This document shows positions 25,375 to 37,171 of a stretch of DNA of 64,000 nt, one piece after another. The stretch comes from Stenopsyche tienmushanensis. Lineage: Eukaryota; Arthropoda; Insecta; Trichoptera; Stenopsychidae. The stretch covers positions 1 to 64,000 of the forward strand of contig WACJ01000107.1 in NCBI GenBank assembly GCA_008973525.1. The letters are read 5' to 3'. The first letter of the stretch is position 1. Every line of letters begins with the position of its first letter. A program made the translations under genes and the position numbers. The notes beneath the pieces were generated by a model that searched no databases, was not told the origin of the DNA, and saw only the letters and a program-made list of their open reading frames with translations.

Positions 25375-25951
25375 TCAACTTTGATTGGATTTTACGGGTT
25401 CTGTTCGTTTATTGATACAATCTGTAATTTTCAGTTGCTTCACTGATGTGCCCTTTTCTAGATTCGCTTTAATTTCAGCATAAGGACTGCACAACATATT
25501 AATTTTATTTTTGAATTGAAGGCGCCTCTTCAGCCGGGGATCGGATTTCATAACAATTTCTATCAGCGCATTCTTGTAGTACGATATATTGTCCAGTGCT
25601 TTTAAATCGACTGTATTCGTTGTAGTCTTTTTCTTTCTTTGGGTCTTATTATCGAGTACCTTGGGAATTGACATATTCATGCACAGCTTTAATGATACAT
25701 TGTCCAAATTTGTATAAAACGATTTAAATTTGATAATTTATTCGAATTCACATTTTTTCTCTTTCGATTTTGAAATAATATATTAATTTAAATAATAATG
25801 AAAGGTATTTTCTTCTATTTACCTGTGAATCATTAGATTTGTGTGGAATATTATTTTCTAGATTCACATTTGACACTTTCTTCTTTGTAACTGTTTTCTT
25901 CTTAATGGTTTTATTTATTTTTTGGATTTCTTGTCCTTTTGTTTTGCCCAT
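25375..25951 (-). CDS. Lysine-rich coding region of unknown function, two exons
   Basis: Exon 1 starts at ATG 25951 (MGKTKGQEIQKINKTIKKK...) and ends phase 0 in ACAG at 25823 with a GTAAAT donor (43 codons). A second frame lies lower down, ending at a TGA at 25375-25377. The best acceptor I can place is TTAAAG just before CTG-TGC-ATG (near 25677), but its pyrimidine tract is poor. The joined peptide would be about 140 residues, strongly basic, with a SDPRLKRRLQFKNKINML segment and no domain I recognise. The end of exon 1 and an optional donor in exon 2 (CCC-GTAAAA near 25390) are both phase 0, matching the phase-0 acceptor of POLD1-A exon 3. It is therefore either a separate small nucleolar-type basic protein or a replaced N-terminus of POLD1-A. 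I cannot decide between these. Confidence 0.45.
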
Positions 25952-26339
25952 TCTGTCTATCTATAACATTTTTAAACATTATACTAATTTACGACAAAAA
26001 TAACATGTACAAATGTACTCCCTAAAACAATGAAATAACTCTTTCTTGGTATAGGAATTTAAATATACTATTTAAAAATTATTGGTTTATTAATATATTT
26101 ATCTTCTTACAGATTAAATAATATATGGAATGAATAATATAAAATATAATACAAAATCCTACAATACATACATCAATAATCAATTGGTTGCTTTAAAGGT
26201 CCAAAACAAACTAATCTAATTGGAAAGTGTAATGCAATAATCAGCAAATAGATAAGATAAGAAAATGAATTTCAACTAATGAAATTATTGATACGCTGGA
26301 TTCTCTTTTATAAATGAATAAAATAAAATACTATAAACA

Positions 26340-27250
26340 GGGGACAGCAGGGAAACTTCCTCATTTGAAACACGCACCCTAAAGCGACAGTTATTCAGGG
26401 GTGGTGCTCATTTATAAGAGCGGAATCTAACGTGCGACTGTTTAATACTATAAACTGACATAACAAATAAAAAATTTAAATGTTTCTCTGTAACATGGAA
26501 AAAATAACTAAACTGATATCTCCTATACCCTGCCGCATCCTGTATTTTGTTTCGAAATATACTAATCATCATCATCATAGTGCAGCCACAAATAGTTCAC
26601 TGCAGAACTATGGGTTTCTTCAATATCCATTCACAGGAAGGGGTTACATCCATCACTTCTGTATCATACATTCGCTCGATATTGAAGGTAGCATTACCAC
26701 CTAAATTTATTTTGAACGCTCACCCAGCGGGTATTCTGAATCAACGTATTGACAAACGTTTTCGCGACCGTCTCGATAGGGAGTGTGAGAAGTTTGTAAA
26801 GACCGAGTAATTTTCTTTTGGATACAGTGGAAAAATACTCTAGATGACTTTTTTGATTCTACTTGAAAGGGCTTTCAAGAGTGCAGAGTCCAGTCCCGCC
26901 TTTCCTCGCTAGGGCGTTGCTGGGCTAGGGTGAAGACATATGTGATGCTTAAGTGGATCTCGGATTCGCTCCTACATCAACTGAAGGTGTCTCCCCGTCC
27001 TCATGCAACTTACAAGGCACAGAAGAGATGTATCACAAAATCGATTTTTTTGCAAAGCTCGGCCAGCGCCTAGCCATTATACTTACAGCTGTCTGAGGAA
27101 GGATGCTTGTTTTAAAATTGACAATAGTTCAAAAACGCTTAAGTTCTTAATTTTATTACGGATAAGTACCAATTGGGAATGGCCCAATGGAGGTAGAGAA
27201 AAAAAGGCATCTTGTTCGTCGCTCCAGATTTAAAGCAATAACAGTAACAT
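26340..27250. other. Unassigned island of higher GC between POLD1-A and POLD1-B
   Basis: Two overlapping plus-strand frames (26480-26704 and 26547-26810) and scattered frames further on are punctured by stops. The second has an ILNQRIDKRFRDRLDREC stretch. Base composition differs from the AT-rich flanks, so a decayed mobile element is likely, but I cannot name it. Confidence 0.3.
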
Positions 27251-27568
27251 TTATGTGAAAACACAGCAATATTAAATAATGAATTATCAGACTTATCAAG
27301 TGATTCTTTCCCGTCAAGACAAAACTTGTAGTGATCTGTAAGAAAATCAGTTCAAATCACATTGATCGTATTTAATGATTTTAATTACAAACGCACGTAA
27401 AATTATTTTTCTAACACAACATTAGGAAAGGTACGAGTATATTAATTTGAGACAGATTGAAAACATAAATACAATTTTATTTTTATTGAATAAAACATCA
27501 TATTGAACGCAAGTTACAACAAATTACATAAATGATTCGATCAATTAAATATTATTATATATATTTCA

Positions 27569-30500
27569 TCACCAAACAGGATCTCCAAAGCGTTTAATTC
27601 TCTTTTCTTGTGAGTCTAATTCAATTCCAACTTTTTTTCGCATATAGAAAATAGGACAATCACGACTGTAAATTAAAATATTATTAAAAATAAGATATAC
27701 TTAAAGCTGAAATCGAAATAAAATAAGCGATAAATGTTCACCTGGTACAAAGGACTTCTTCGTGTAAACTACCCTGACAACGCTGACATTCCGTCCATAA
27801 TCTAGAAAATTTGTTTTCTAACAACCGCAATTTCAACACTTCATTGCCGAATAATTGAGGTTCTTTCACCTTACAATGATCACATAGAGCATTTTTAGAA
27901 TCGTTAGACAAAACGGCTTTACATCCGATACAGGTCTCTCTTTTCTTCGTGAAAGCGGATAAAGCTCCTACTCTTGAAGTTACCATAGCTCTAGTGCGGA
28001 TATGATCACCCTCTATAAAAGTACACATATTTAGAAAATATTGTTCGTTTTGTATCATGTTGCAAAAATGAATACAGCACAATTAATTTGTTTTGCTTAT
28101 CTCAGCCGATTATATCAAATTTGTCAATAACGACTGCCAATAAATCTTTACAATGCCACCTTACTTGATGGCTATAAGTTGACAAACGTATAAAAACGAT
28201 CATAAAATAATAATATATTGCAAATAATAATTAAATAAAAACTGAAAATCATCGGATATTATCAGATTAATGCAAGTTAATTATTCTGGTTCACATTCCA
28301 AGCAAATCCACATTTTTGAAGATGCTAAAGTAAAGTAAGATGTTAAAGTAAACTTTGATTAAAAATAAAGGAAATTACTGTAAGAATGCTTTTATTAGTG
28401 TCAGGAGGACTAATTAGTTGAACTTGATAAATTTAATCAATTTATTATTATCAGCATTGTGTGCAATTAATAAAGATTGTCAAAAAATTATGCTTTTTTT
28501 GATCATAATCTTCTATAAAAATTAAAAATATTATACTTACTTAAAATCATAGATTCGGCCTTATCTCCATATATAGGTTCAAACAGCCTTAGGAGGGGTT
28601 TTGATAATTGATTATGAAGATAATAATCAAAATCAATAGGAATGCTATTTTCTAAAACATATATTGGATCCTAAAAATAAAAATGAAGTATAATTTGATA
28701 TATTCATAACACATTCAGAGTATATTTAAACCATTGATGCACAGTTACCGTCAAATACCGTCATGTGATCATGTTCTGGACCAGATTGCAAACTACAATA
28801 TATCATATCTTAGCGATCTATGGGTTTATGTGAAATACTCGCCCTGTGGAATGTATTGTACGACGGACTGCTGAGGAATGGATGGAGCCAAAATGGTCAC
28901 CTTCACTGATGACGTTGCCATCTTAGTTACTGCCAAATCCAAAGAAATCCTGCGAGGACGCGCTGAGGAAGGCCAAGAAGTGGCTGAAAAGAGCTGGTAT
29001 AGAGCTCACTGTCCAAAAAACAGAGACCCACTTTTTCACAAGATGCAGGAAGTTTGCGCCTTCGCCCCTGAGGATCGGAGATTGCGAGATTAAATACTCA
29101 AGATTAATTCCGTATTTGGGGGTGGAGATTGATGACAAGCTCCGATTTGTCACCCACAAGGAGAAAGCGGCAGCTAAGGCAGCCAGCATCGTGGAGAATC
29201 TGGCCAAGTTGATGCCCCAAGCGATGTTTAAAGCGAGGTAGTGCACTCGGTACTATTATATGGCGTGCCGATATGGGACGAGGCACTACAAATGTAAAGG
29301 ACCAGGCTCAACATGGCCAGAGTCCAGAGAAGGAGCGCAATCAGAGTAGCTGCTTCATACCGCACAGTGTCGGAAACCCAATCGACCTGCTCGCTTACGA
29401 GAGACAATACATAAAGGTGAAGACAGGAATAATGCTAAGAAAAGCACCATAGCGGCGTGGCAGTCCCGATAGGACAACTCTGCCAAAGGTCAGGTGGACG
29501 CATGAGCTAATACCGAACCTGAGAACCTGGTTAGCCAGAAAGCACGATAACTGTGCTACCACTTGACTCAGGTTCTCACCGGGCATGGCTGTTTTGGTAG
29601 CTACCTACACAAAATAGGCAAAGAGACCGGTTCGGAGTGCCACCACTGTGGAGCGGAGTATAACGATGCTGCACACACGTTATTTGTCTGCCCAGCATGG
29701 AGAACCCAAAGGGACATCCTACGGGAGGAGCTGGGAATCAGCTCGCTCTCCCCTAGCAACATGGTACCTTCAATGTTAATGGATGCTAGGGTGCAAGTAC
29801 ATGACGTGCGCTATGCAGTGGAAAGAGGATGCTGAACGTACAAGACGATGAACAATAGCAGTAAAATGACATCCGGAAAGAGACAAATGGAGAACTCTTG
29901 AGAGGCACATCGCTGCCACTCTCATACAAGTACTTAATTAGTAGCCGAACTACCACCAGAATGGTGATGTCTTTTTAAAATTCCCCCCTTCGCAAATAAA
30001 AAAAAGGGTTGATTTGAAATAATTCATTTACCTCAGCTTTCATGTATGCTGGAACATTTTTGGCAGCTGAACATAAAACATAGGGAACTCTATCACCTAA
30101 TTTGGGAGCAGTGCCAGGATCCCTTTTCTTCATTTTAGCTGCTAACTCAACGTGCGCCTGTTTTGCTGCATAGTCACTTTTACTCAGTTCCTTCGTTATT
30201 ACTAGCTGAGATATATCAATACGATTACACAAGAGGTCCGCTATAATTTGCTTGGCGTATTCCACGGCACCCTTTGGATCTCTGTAATTTTGCAATCAAT
30301 ACAATAACTAATTTTTTCGAGCATCTAAAAATCGACTTTTAATAATCTAATAATAATTACCGATCGATTAAAACTTTTTGAAGACATGTACTCATTAAAT
30401 TAGATACTAGAGGAGAATTATCACGACGAACAGTTTCGATGCCCTTACAATCCATTTTATCATATTTGTCAGGCTTTGTGAAGTACAAACCTTAAAATAA

Positions 30501-33500
30501 ATAAATCGATATTAACCAAAATCATTTAAATACATTACATTTGAATTTAAAAGTAATACCTGCATATCGTTTCTTGTTAATAAGAAGATAAGGAAAGTAA
30601 CATTTTTCAAATTCTAATTTTATTGGCTTAATAAATTTAGACGAAACAAATTCCGCGGCATTGCGTCCTAGTTTCATGCTCTCTTCCAAAGATGTCGTTC
30701 CAAAATTTACCATCACAGAATCCGTATCCCCGTATATGACAATTGCATCTTCGTCATATCCATTAGCTTTCGTGTATCTTTGTTCTACTTCTTGTTTAGT
30801 TTGCTCAATCATAGAGCGTCCGTAAGATGTTACACTCTATAAATTATTAATATACATTACAAATGTTTTGAATTTAACGTATTATACATAATGAATTAAA
30901 ATACTCACAGATGATATTTCTAAGCATGGTAATTTACCAACTTGTGCTCCTGTAAAGCCATATACAGAATTGGCACTAATTTTTAAAGCCAATTGTCGAC
31001 CATCTAAAACAGAGCGTTTAAATGGATCCGTTTCCTCTTTCAAATCAGCTTTTGCTTTTTTTCGGGCGCCTAAGAGTGATTCTAGAATCTCCGGCAGAAG
31101 ACCTTTACGTACAGTAGATTTCACAAACATATTATTAGACGGTGTACGTGTGACCTGATCGTCCTGTTATGCTATAAAAAATATATTTATAAATATTTTA
31201 AAAATACTAAACTTCATATTATAATCAGTTAAACATGTTATCGTTAAATTACTTTAATTTTTCTTTCATATGATTAGGCAGAAGAGTAGTATAACACAAA
31301 TTATGTGCCATCATAATGCTCGGATATAGTGATGCAAAATCTAACGTTGCTATAGGATTCGAATAGTAGCCTTTAAGTGGATCTATAACAGTAGCACCTT
31401 CATATTGGTCGTCGCTACCTTGGGAATGATATGCAGGCATTATATATTTTGAGGTCTTTGCCTAAACCAAAAGTAAAACATGTTAAAAATTAATTAATTA
31501 ACAAAATTCTTTTGGAATATCTGTATTAAAAACATGTTTTACCTTGCGTAAAAGTTGGCTCACAACTTTAATTTGTTGGCCACGATTTAATAAACAAGCT
31601 AATGGGACTCCCGTAACACGTGCCATTTCCATATAATTAATAATACACATTAATTTATTTAAAAGCCTCAGAGGAAGATAAGCATCCTTCAAACAATACA
31701 TGGCGAGTCTGAAAATATAATTTTTATTGTATAAAACTATGCAAAAATAATATTTAATTGTCTTGGCTGTCTATTAACTAACCGACGTCTAGTTTGATCG
31801 CTTTCATTTTGCATATCGGTTATTACACTGTGATGTACATCTTCTTTTTGTTCTTTTAAAAAATGATAACTTACAGCGTTCAATGTATATGAACGTAACT
31901 TATAATCTCGAACTAGAACTAACAACAGATCAAAAGGCACTCGACCTTCTATATTCATACTTTTATTTTCTCGTCGACCCATCTGCTTTGACTGAAGCAC
32001 TTTATTTCTGATAACTGACCTAAATAACAATAAATAATATTAGAAAAACGTTTCATTAACAATTTGTAAATATTGTTTTGGATATACCTGATATCTTTGA
32101 TTCTGCTAAGAAATTCAAAATCTTTGACTTTCAAATGATGAGCTCTATCTATCAAATAAGGAAAATCAAAGTTATTTATGTTGTATCCTGTAATAATATC
32201 AGGATCAACTTCTCTTATAAATTCTGACCATTTTGAAAGCATTTCCTGAAATGAATTAATCAAATTAGTATTACATATAAAATTAAATAAGTAATAATAA
32301 AAATAAAAAATTGGAAATTTACTACACCTGTTCTGTCTGAAAACTTAAAACATGAGATCCAACAATAGGAGCACAACTATTCAATGTAAATACATTACGT
32401 ATGAAAGGCTCCGATTCTCCTTGTCGAATTACCATATTAGCAATTTGTATTACGGGATCCTTTTGCGGTTCAGGAAATATACCTATAATACATAATTATA
32501 TATTGAAAATATTTAAAAACGCGACCCGTGGGGATAGTTTTCATTTTACACCAAAATAATTACCTCGTCTACCAGCACACTCTATATCAAAACTTAAGAT
32601 TCTAAACGGTGCCACTTTCGCCCAATCTCCTTCGGGTTGATGTGCAATAAATCCATTCCATGCGACGTCTACTTCGATCTGACACCGCGATAAAGGTTTT
32701 AAAGATGCCTTATTTGAATCTCTTATTCTCCATTTTCCAGCTGGTAATTCAATCCAACTACATCCAACCACTGTAGTATCTACCATAAATCTGTTAAATT
32801 AAAATAATCATATAGGCAATATCGATTACTTTCTGTCAGCTCCTAATCAGCATAAGACAATCTTCAATTCGAGGCAGAGTCAATTGTAAATAAACATTTG
32901 ATAACATACAAGATCGCGTCATTTCTTTACATAAACAATGCACAAAAAATCGATTCATTTGCTCCTCCTTTAGAAGGAAATGATAATTGAACAAAGACTC
33001 ATTAAACACGCAGCGAAGTTAAAAAAACAAGCATTGTCGATAGCTCGCAATTTTCGATCATTTCTTTGCGTAAACAAATAACACACTTGAAATCGAAATG
33101 ATTATAAGTCGATAAATTTGGGCTTAACGATCTATACAATCATGCGAGGAACTATCCGTCTCAGTCTCCCGAACTGCGCTAAGTTCTCTCTGTCTCTGTC
33201 CGCCTCGGAGCTTCAATGCACAAGAGTGCTCTTTCTGAATAGTGAAGGTCAAAACGGTTATTACCGTGAGTACTCACGAAACGGTTAATAACGTAATTAA
33301 TACACAACCAAACACTCACATTTAAACATTACATCTACACCGTAAGAGTGCAGCGTTTTAACATTCAACATGTTTTTAATAGAACTTATATATAATATAT
33401 ATAACGAAAGCCGTCTTTATTATATTGATAATTATGGTATTCCATATAATAACATATTTATGAAATATCATATGCAAAAAAATGCTTTCAAAGCTTATTT

Positions 33501-36500
33501 CATTTAAAAATATTGAATGAATATCGGATAAACAGGGACATTCAATAGGGACGCTCAAAATTTGTCCGATCATAAGATCCTGTGTATTTGTTTCACAGTC
33601 GCATGTTGTTGACGGAATCCAAATTGATGATTAGGTATTAGGTTGTTTTTCTCAATTATTAGCTTAAGTCTCTTCAGTAGTAGTTTTTCAAACATTTTGG
33701 AAATTATTGAGAGTAAGCTGATGGGTCTGTATGATTTGGCATCTTGTATATCCTCGCCGGACTCGGGGGATTAGAATAATCTTAACCACTTCCCATTGCG
33801 GGGGAAAATAGCCCATTTTTAATTATATTTTAGTTATATCAGTGATAAAATAAAGTCATATTTCAATCATATGAATATTCCATATAACAATAGAATACTA
33901 CAACAAATAAACAACTATTAAAAAATAATGATATACCTGATATCGAAATCAATATTTGATTCATAAAATGATGGATCCATGAGATGAAATTCGAGAGGGG
34001 TTTTTTCTATAAGCCTCTTTGCTGCCGCAATGAGACGAGGTAATGCGACTGCAATACGGGCATACGTATTTTCTTTATCTCCTGTATAATTCATCAACGA
34101 TTTTGCTTGAAAAAGTGTGACTTGTAATACAGCTTCACGAATATGTTCTTTATTAGATCTTAAGTCATTGAGGATTGCTTTATTTAAGGCACTCTGAAAA
34201 ACAAATTATACTTAACCAGATGTAATTGCATCTTATCGCTAGCGAATTCCATAATAATTCTGAAGGCTTAACTTTTAGCATAAACATGTTTATGTTAAAT
34301 TGATTAGCTGGAAAACTAAATACATTTATTTGCTTAATAATTCTAGTTGAGTAGCAAATAAACATTGGTGTGTCAAATATCGATAAGCATATTTGGATAA
34401 GACCAATGCTCTTGCAATGTACAATCAAAGTATTAAACAAATGTTAAGTACCTTTAATTTATGGCATGTTTCTTCTTTAAAACTTTCCGGAACGCTAACA
34501 TAGAAATATGGTGTAAAACCATGGACATGGCAGCATACCGAATATCTTTCCATTGTAATACCAAACATTCTCATTATTGGAACCGGAGCTATCTAAAACC
34601 ATTTTATCCAGCTTTTATATTAAATATAACAGAACTTCATATTTATTTAAAAATAATGATGATAAACTTTTAATTTCATTTTACTAAATAAATGTATTTT
34701 AACAAGTAGTTTCAGACATCAATCATTTTAAAATTCCTGTTTCTAATGTTGAAAATTGTATCAGAATAAATCTAATTTGAGAGCAAGGCAGATATATTTC
34801 TGACGTAAAGTGATTTAAGTTGCATTCTTGAATTACCAACGCTTTAATAAAAAATACGCATCCTTTTAATCTTTCTTATCGATCAATCATATTTATGAGG
34901 CCAATTCTTGAAATAAAATGTCAATAAATTAGTTAAAATACGCTATTCAAATGATTTATGGAATTTAAAATAACTTAGCATGCCTATGTATGCTGACTAT
35001 TTTAGGTATGATGTAATATCGATTTTCTGAAACCAATTCCTCGTTGTAATATAAGAGAGAGCTAAAAAATTTTTCATCAAAATATTTCACGTTTATAGCA
35101 AGTTTTTCATAATACTATAAGCGTTTAAAAAATACCTGTGATCCAGGCATTCCTGGTAGCGGTTCACCATTATAATGATCGATATCAATTTGTTGAAAAA
35201 CTAAATTATCTTTCGCAGGATTGAACGAAGGAGGCGCCGGTCTACACCATTTTATATTGGTATTTTTTGTTTCAGGTCCCTGTAAAAGGCGTAAATTGAA
35301 TTAAATTTTTTATTTATAACATGAATTTACACATATTTAGAGTACGCATTTTCAATTTTTGCTTCTATAAATATATAATTTAAAGGCCCGTCTGCTAGCC
35401 TGCGAATTTAATTTATTACCTTTAGTTATAAAAGTATTTTATTATGGTTTAACATTGAAGCAATTCCAAGTAATACACGTGAAGCCTTAGACTTAAAACT
35501 CAATTTCTGCAAGACTCTCCCCTCTGCAGCCTCGCGTATAACATGTATTTATTGAAACCCATGCGAACTTCACATTTTCAGAAATCACATTCTGGCGCTT
35601 TAAATTACTTTGATTTCATTAAAAATTGTATATTTCTCACCATCTACTTTTACTGTAAAGGTCGGGTTTAAATCCAAATTGCGAAAAAAAAATCCACTGT
35701 ACTTGTTGGTAACTTAATTTAGTAGTTCGGAAATATGAATATTTCCGATCGATCACTTCGATCTAGGTTTACCCTGATTTCCTAGATTTGATAAAGGTGA
35801 ATATAGAGGCGATTAGTAAAGGTGTGCAGGGACGCCTGCGAGTGAGTGATTGAATTTGCAACAATAATTAAATTATCATTTAAAAATAATGATAATTTCA
35901 ACACTCACTCATAAATTTTCTCCTCTTCTATCTTTCCAAATAATCCCATCTTTACTTTACCACGCGTGGAAGGCAAACCGTCACATGAAAAACCCATTCC
36001 CTAGTAGTCTCCTATGGAGATCGCTCATGTCCGAGATATCGGATATGGCATATTCAATAAAGAATACTAAATAAACAAATGAGTATTCAAAAATTGAATT
36101 ATTTTAGATCAAAACGTATAAAAGCATAAAAATAAAAATAAAATCCCAAGTAATTTGTGGACTTGAGATATTTTATACGCTTAATTGTTATGATTATATT
36201 ATATATTAATCATTTTCACAATCAAAAGGATGTAAATAAGAATGATATTTATGTATGAAAAAAAAAAATAACCTCATACCTGTCCCAGAATGACTTCTTC
36301 TGAATCTCCCTGGGATTCGACATAATCCAGTTCCATGAGCCTCTGCTCAAAACTGGACCGATATTCATCTTCTTCGTCATCACCACTATAAGAAATTAGA
36401 TCAAAATAATCAAAAACGGACAATGAAATTGAAGGATGCGCAATAAACAAGAAATGACGTTGATGAAAAAAAATAGCGGACTCTTACCGAAACTTTTTGG

Positions 36501-36537
36501 CCGGTGGGCCCTTAAAATTCGGCTTCTTTTTATCCAT
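27569..36537 (-). CDS. POLD1: DNA polymerase delta catalytic subunit, canonical copy B, with a one-base frame break
   Basis: Replicative B-family polymerase and proofreading exonuclease. Exons: 36488-36537, 36280-36385, 35136-35279, 34452-34592, 33937-34193, 32564-32790, 32328-32482, 32088-32245, 31783-32019, 31543-31708, 31253-31461, ~30909-31171, 30560-30836, 30361-30490, 30032-30281, 28541-28670, 27742-28012, 27569-27665. The start gives [12 protein letters not shown], then an acidic segment with FEQRLMELD, normal for POLD1. Length would be about 1,088 residues, the family norm. [41 protein letters not shown], CysA and CysB are intact. Oddity: exon 11 ends in phase 2. The acceptor TATAG at 31172 gives a good protein match only if one base of the CC pair at 31163-31164 is absent; the alternative acceptor (ACAG at 31164) is in the wrong phase. 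An AATAAAAATAAAA run lies ~85 bp after the stop. Confidence 0.92.
28850..29940 (+). mobile_element. R1-clade-like LINE, 3' part, in POLD1-B intron 15 (antisense)
   Basis: Plus-strand frames read a reverse transcriptase core with the catalytic box [10 protein letters not shown] (28900s). After a frameshift they read a [10 protein letters not shown] block, [19 protein letters not shown], a broken SAYRTVSE-type block, and [15 protein letters not shown] followed by the CHHC-type knuckle [21 protein letters not shown] (29640-29700). This order is typical of R1-type non-LTR elements. Several shifts and stops make it dead. It is opposite to the host gene and lies wholly in an intron. Confidence 0.85.
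33560..33800 (-). mobile_element. Jockey-type LINE reverse transcriptase fragment in POLD1-B intron 5
   Basis: The minus strand reads KIILIP, a one-base shift, then [20 protein letters not shown] followed by a [13 protein letters not shown] block, IPNHQFGFR and QIHRIL before a stop. This is the RT fingers region of Jockey-like elements. Only about 75 codons remain. Confidence 0.85.
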
Positions 36538-37171
36538 TTTTTACGCAAGCTTCAACGACGACCTGCCAAATAAACAAATGGCGCCAAATTGCTTAGTTAC
36601 CATTAGAAAAATATGGACGTATTCGCATTTAGCTGGCAACATTTGATCAGCTCGACGAACGCCGATGAATACATTTTTTTAACATGCCGTTTTACGCTAT
36701 TTATTTATCATTAAAAACTAAAATTTAAATATACAATTATTTGAGCAAAATATTACTTAAATTTATAGATGAACTTTTTTTTTAAATTTCTACATTGAAA
36801 TTATAAAATAAACATAATCGCAACATATTAATAAACTCTAATTTTAAATTGAAAATAAATTATTAAATGAATTTCTTTTATGATGTGATATTTATTTAAT
36901 GTTTGTCCATTAGTTTTTTTAGTATGTAATATTTTATAAAGATAAATTTGAATGAATTGTTTTAAATGTAAAATGCTTTTTTTATAAAATATTTGTATCA
37001 TTGAAATAACATCCTTGTTTAAAATCAACGCATAGAAAACGATGATTGTTAAATTTCGGATATGGTCAATAATTTTAAGCTGTGGATGGTGTTATTTTTA
37101 AATATCAATGGTTTGACAGATGTGTGTGGTACGTGTGGTGCTTGTGTCGGGTGACGGCATGCGCTGACGGA
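36538..37171. promoter_or_regulatory. Shared 5' region of POLD1-B (-) and Hip14 (+)
   Basis: The two start codons face away from each other across 634 bp. The half next to POLD1-B is moderately GC-rich (ggcgccaaattg, gctcgacgaacgccg); the middle is AT-rich; GC rises sharply again at the Hip14 start. I see no clear TATA box at a fitting distance. A bidirectional promoter is an inference from the layout. Confidence 0.5.
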
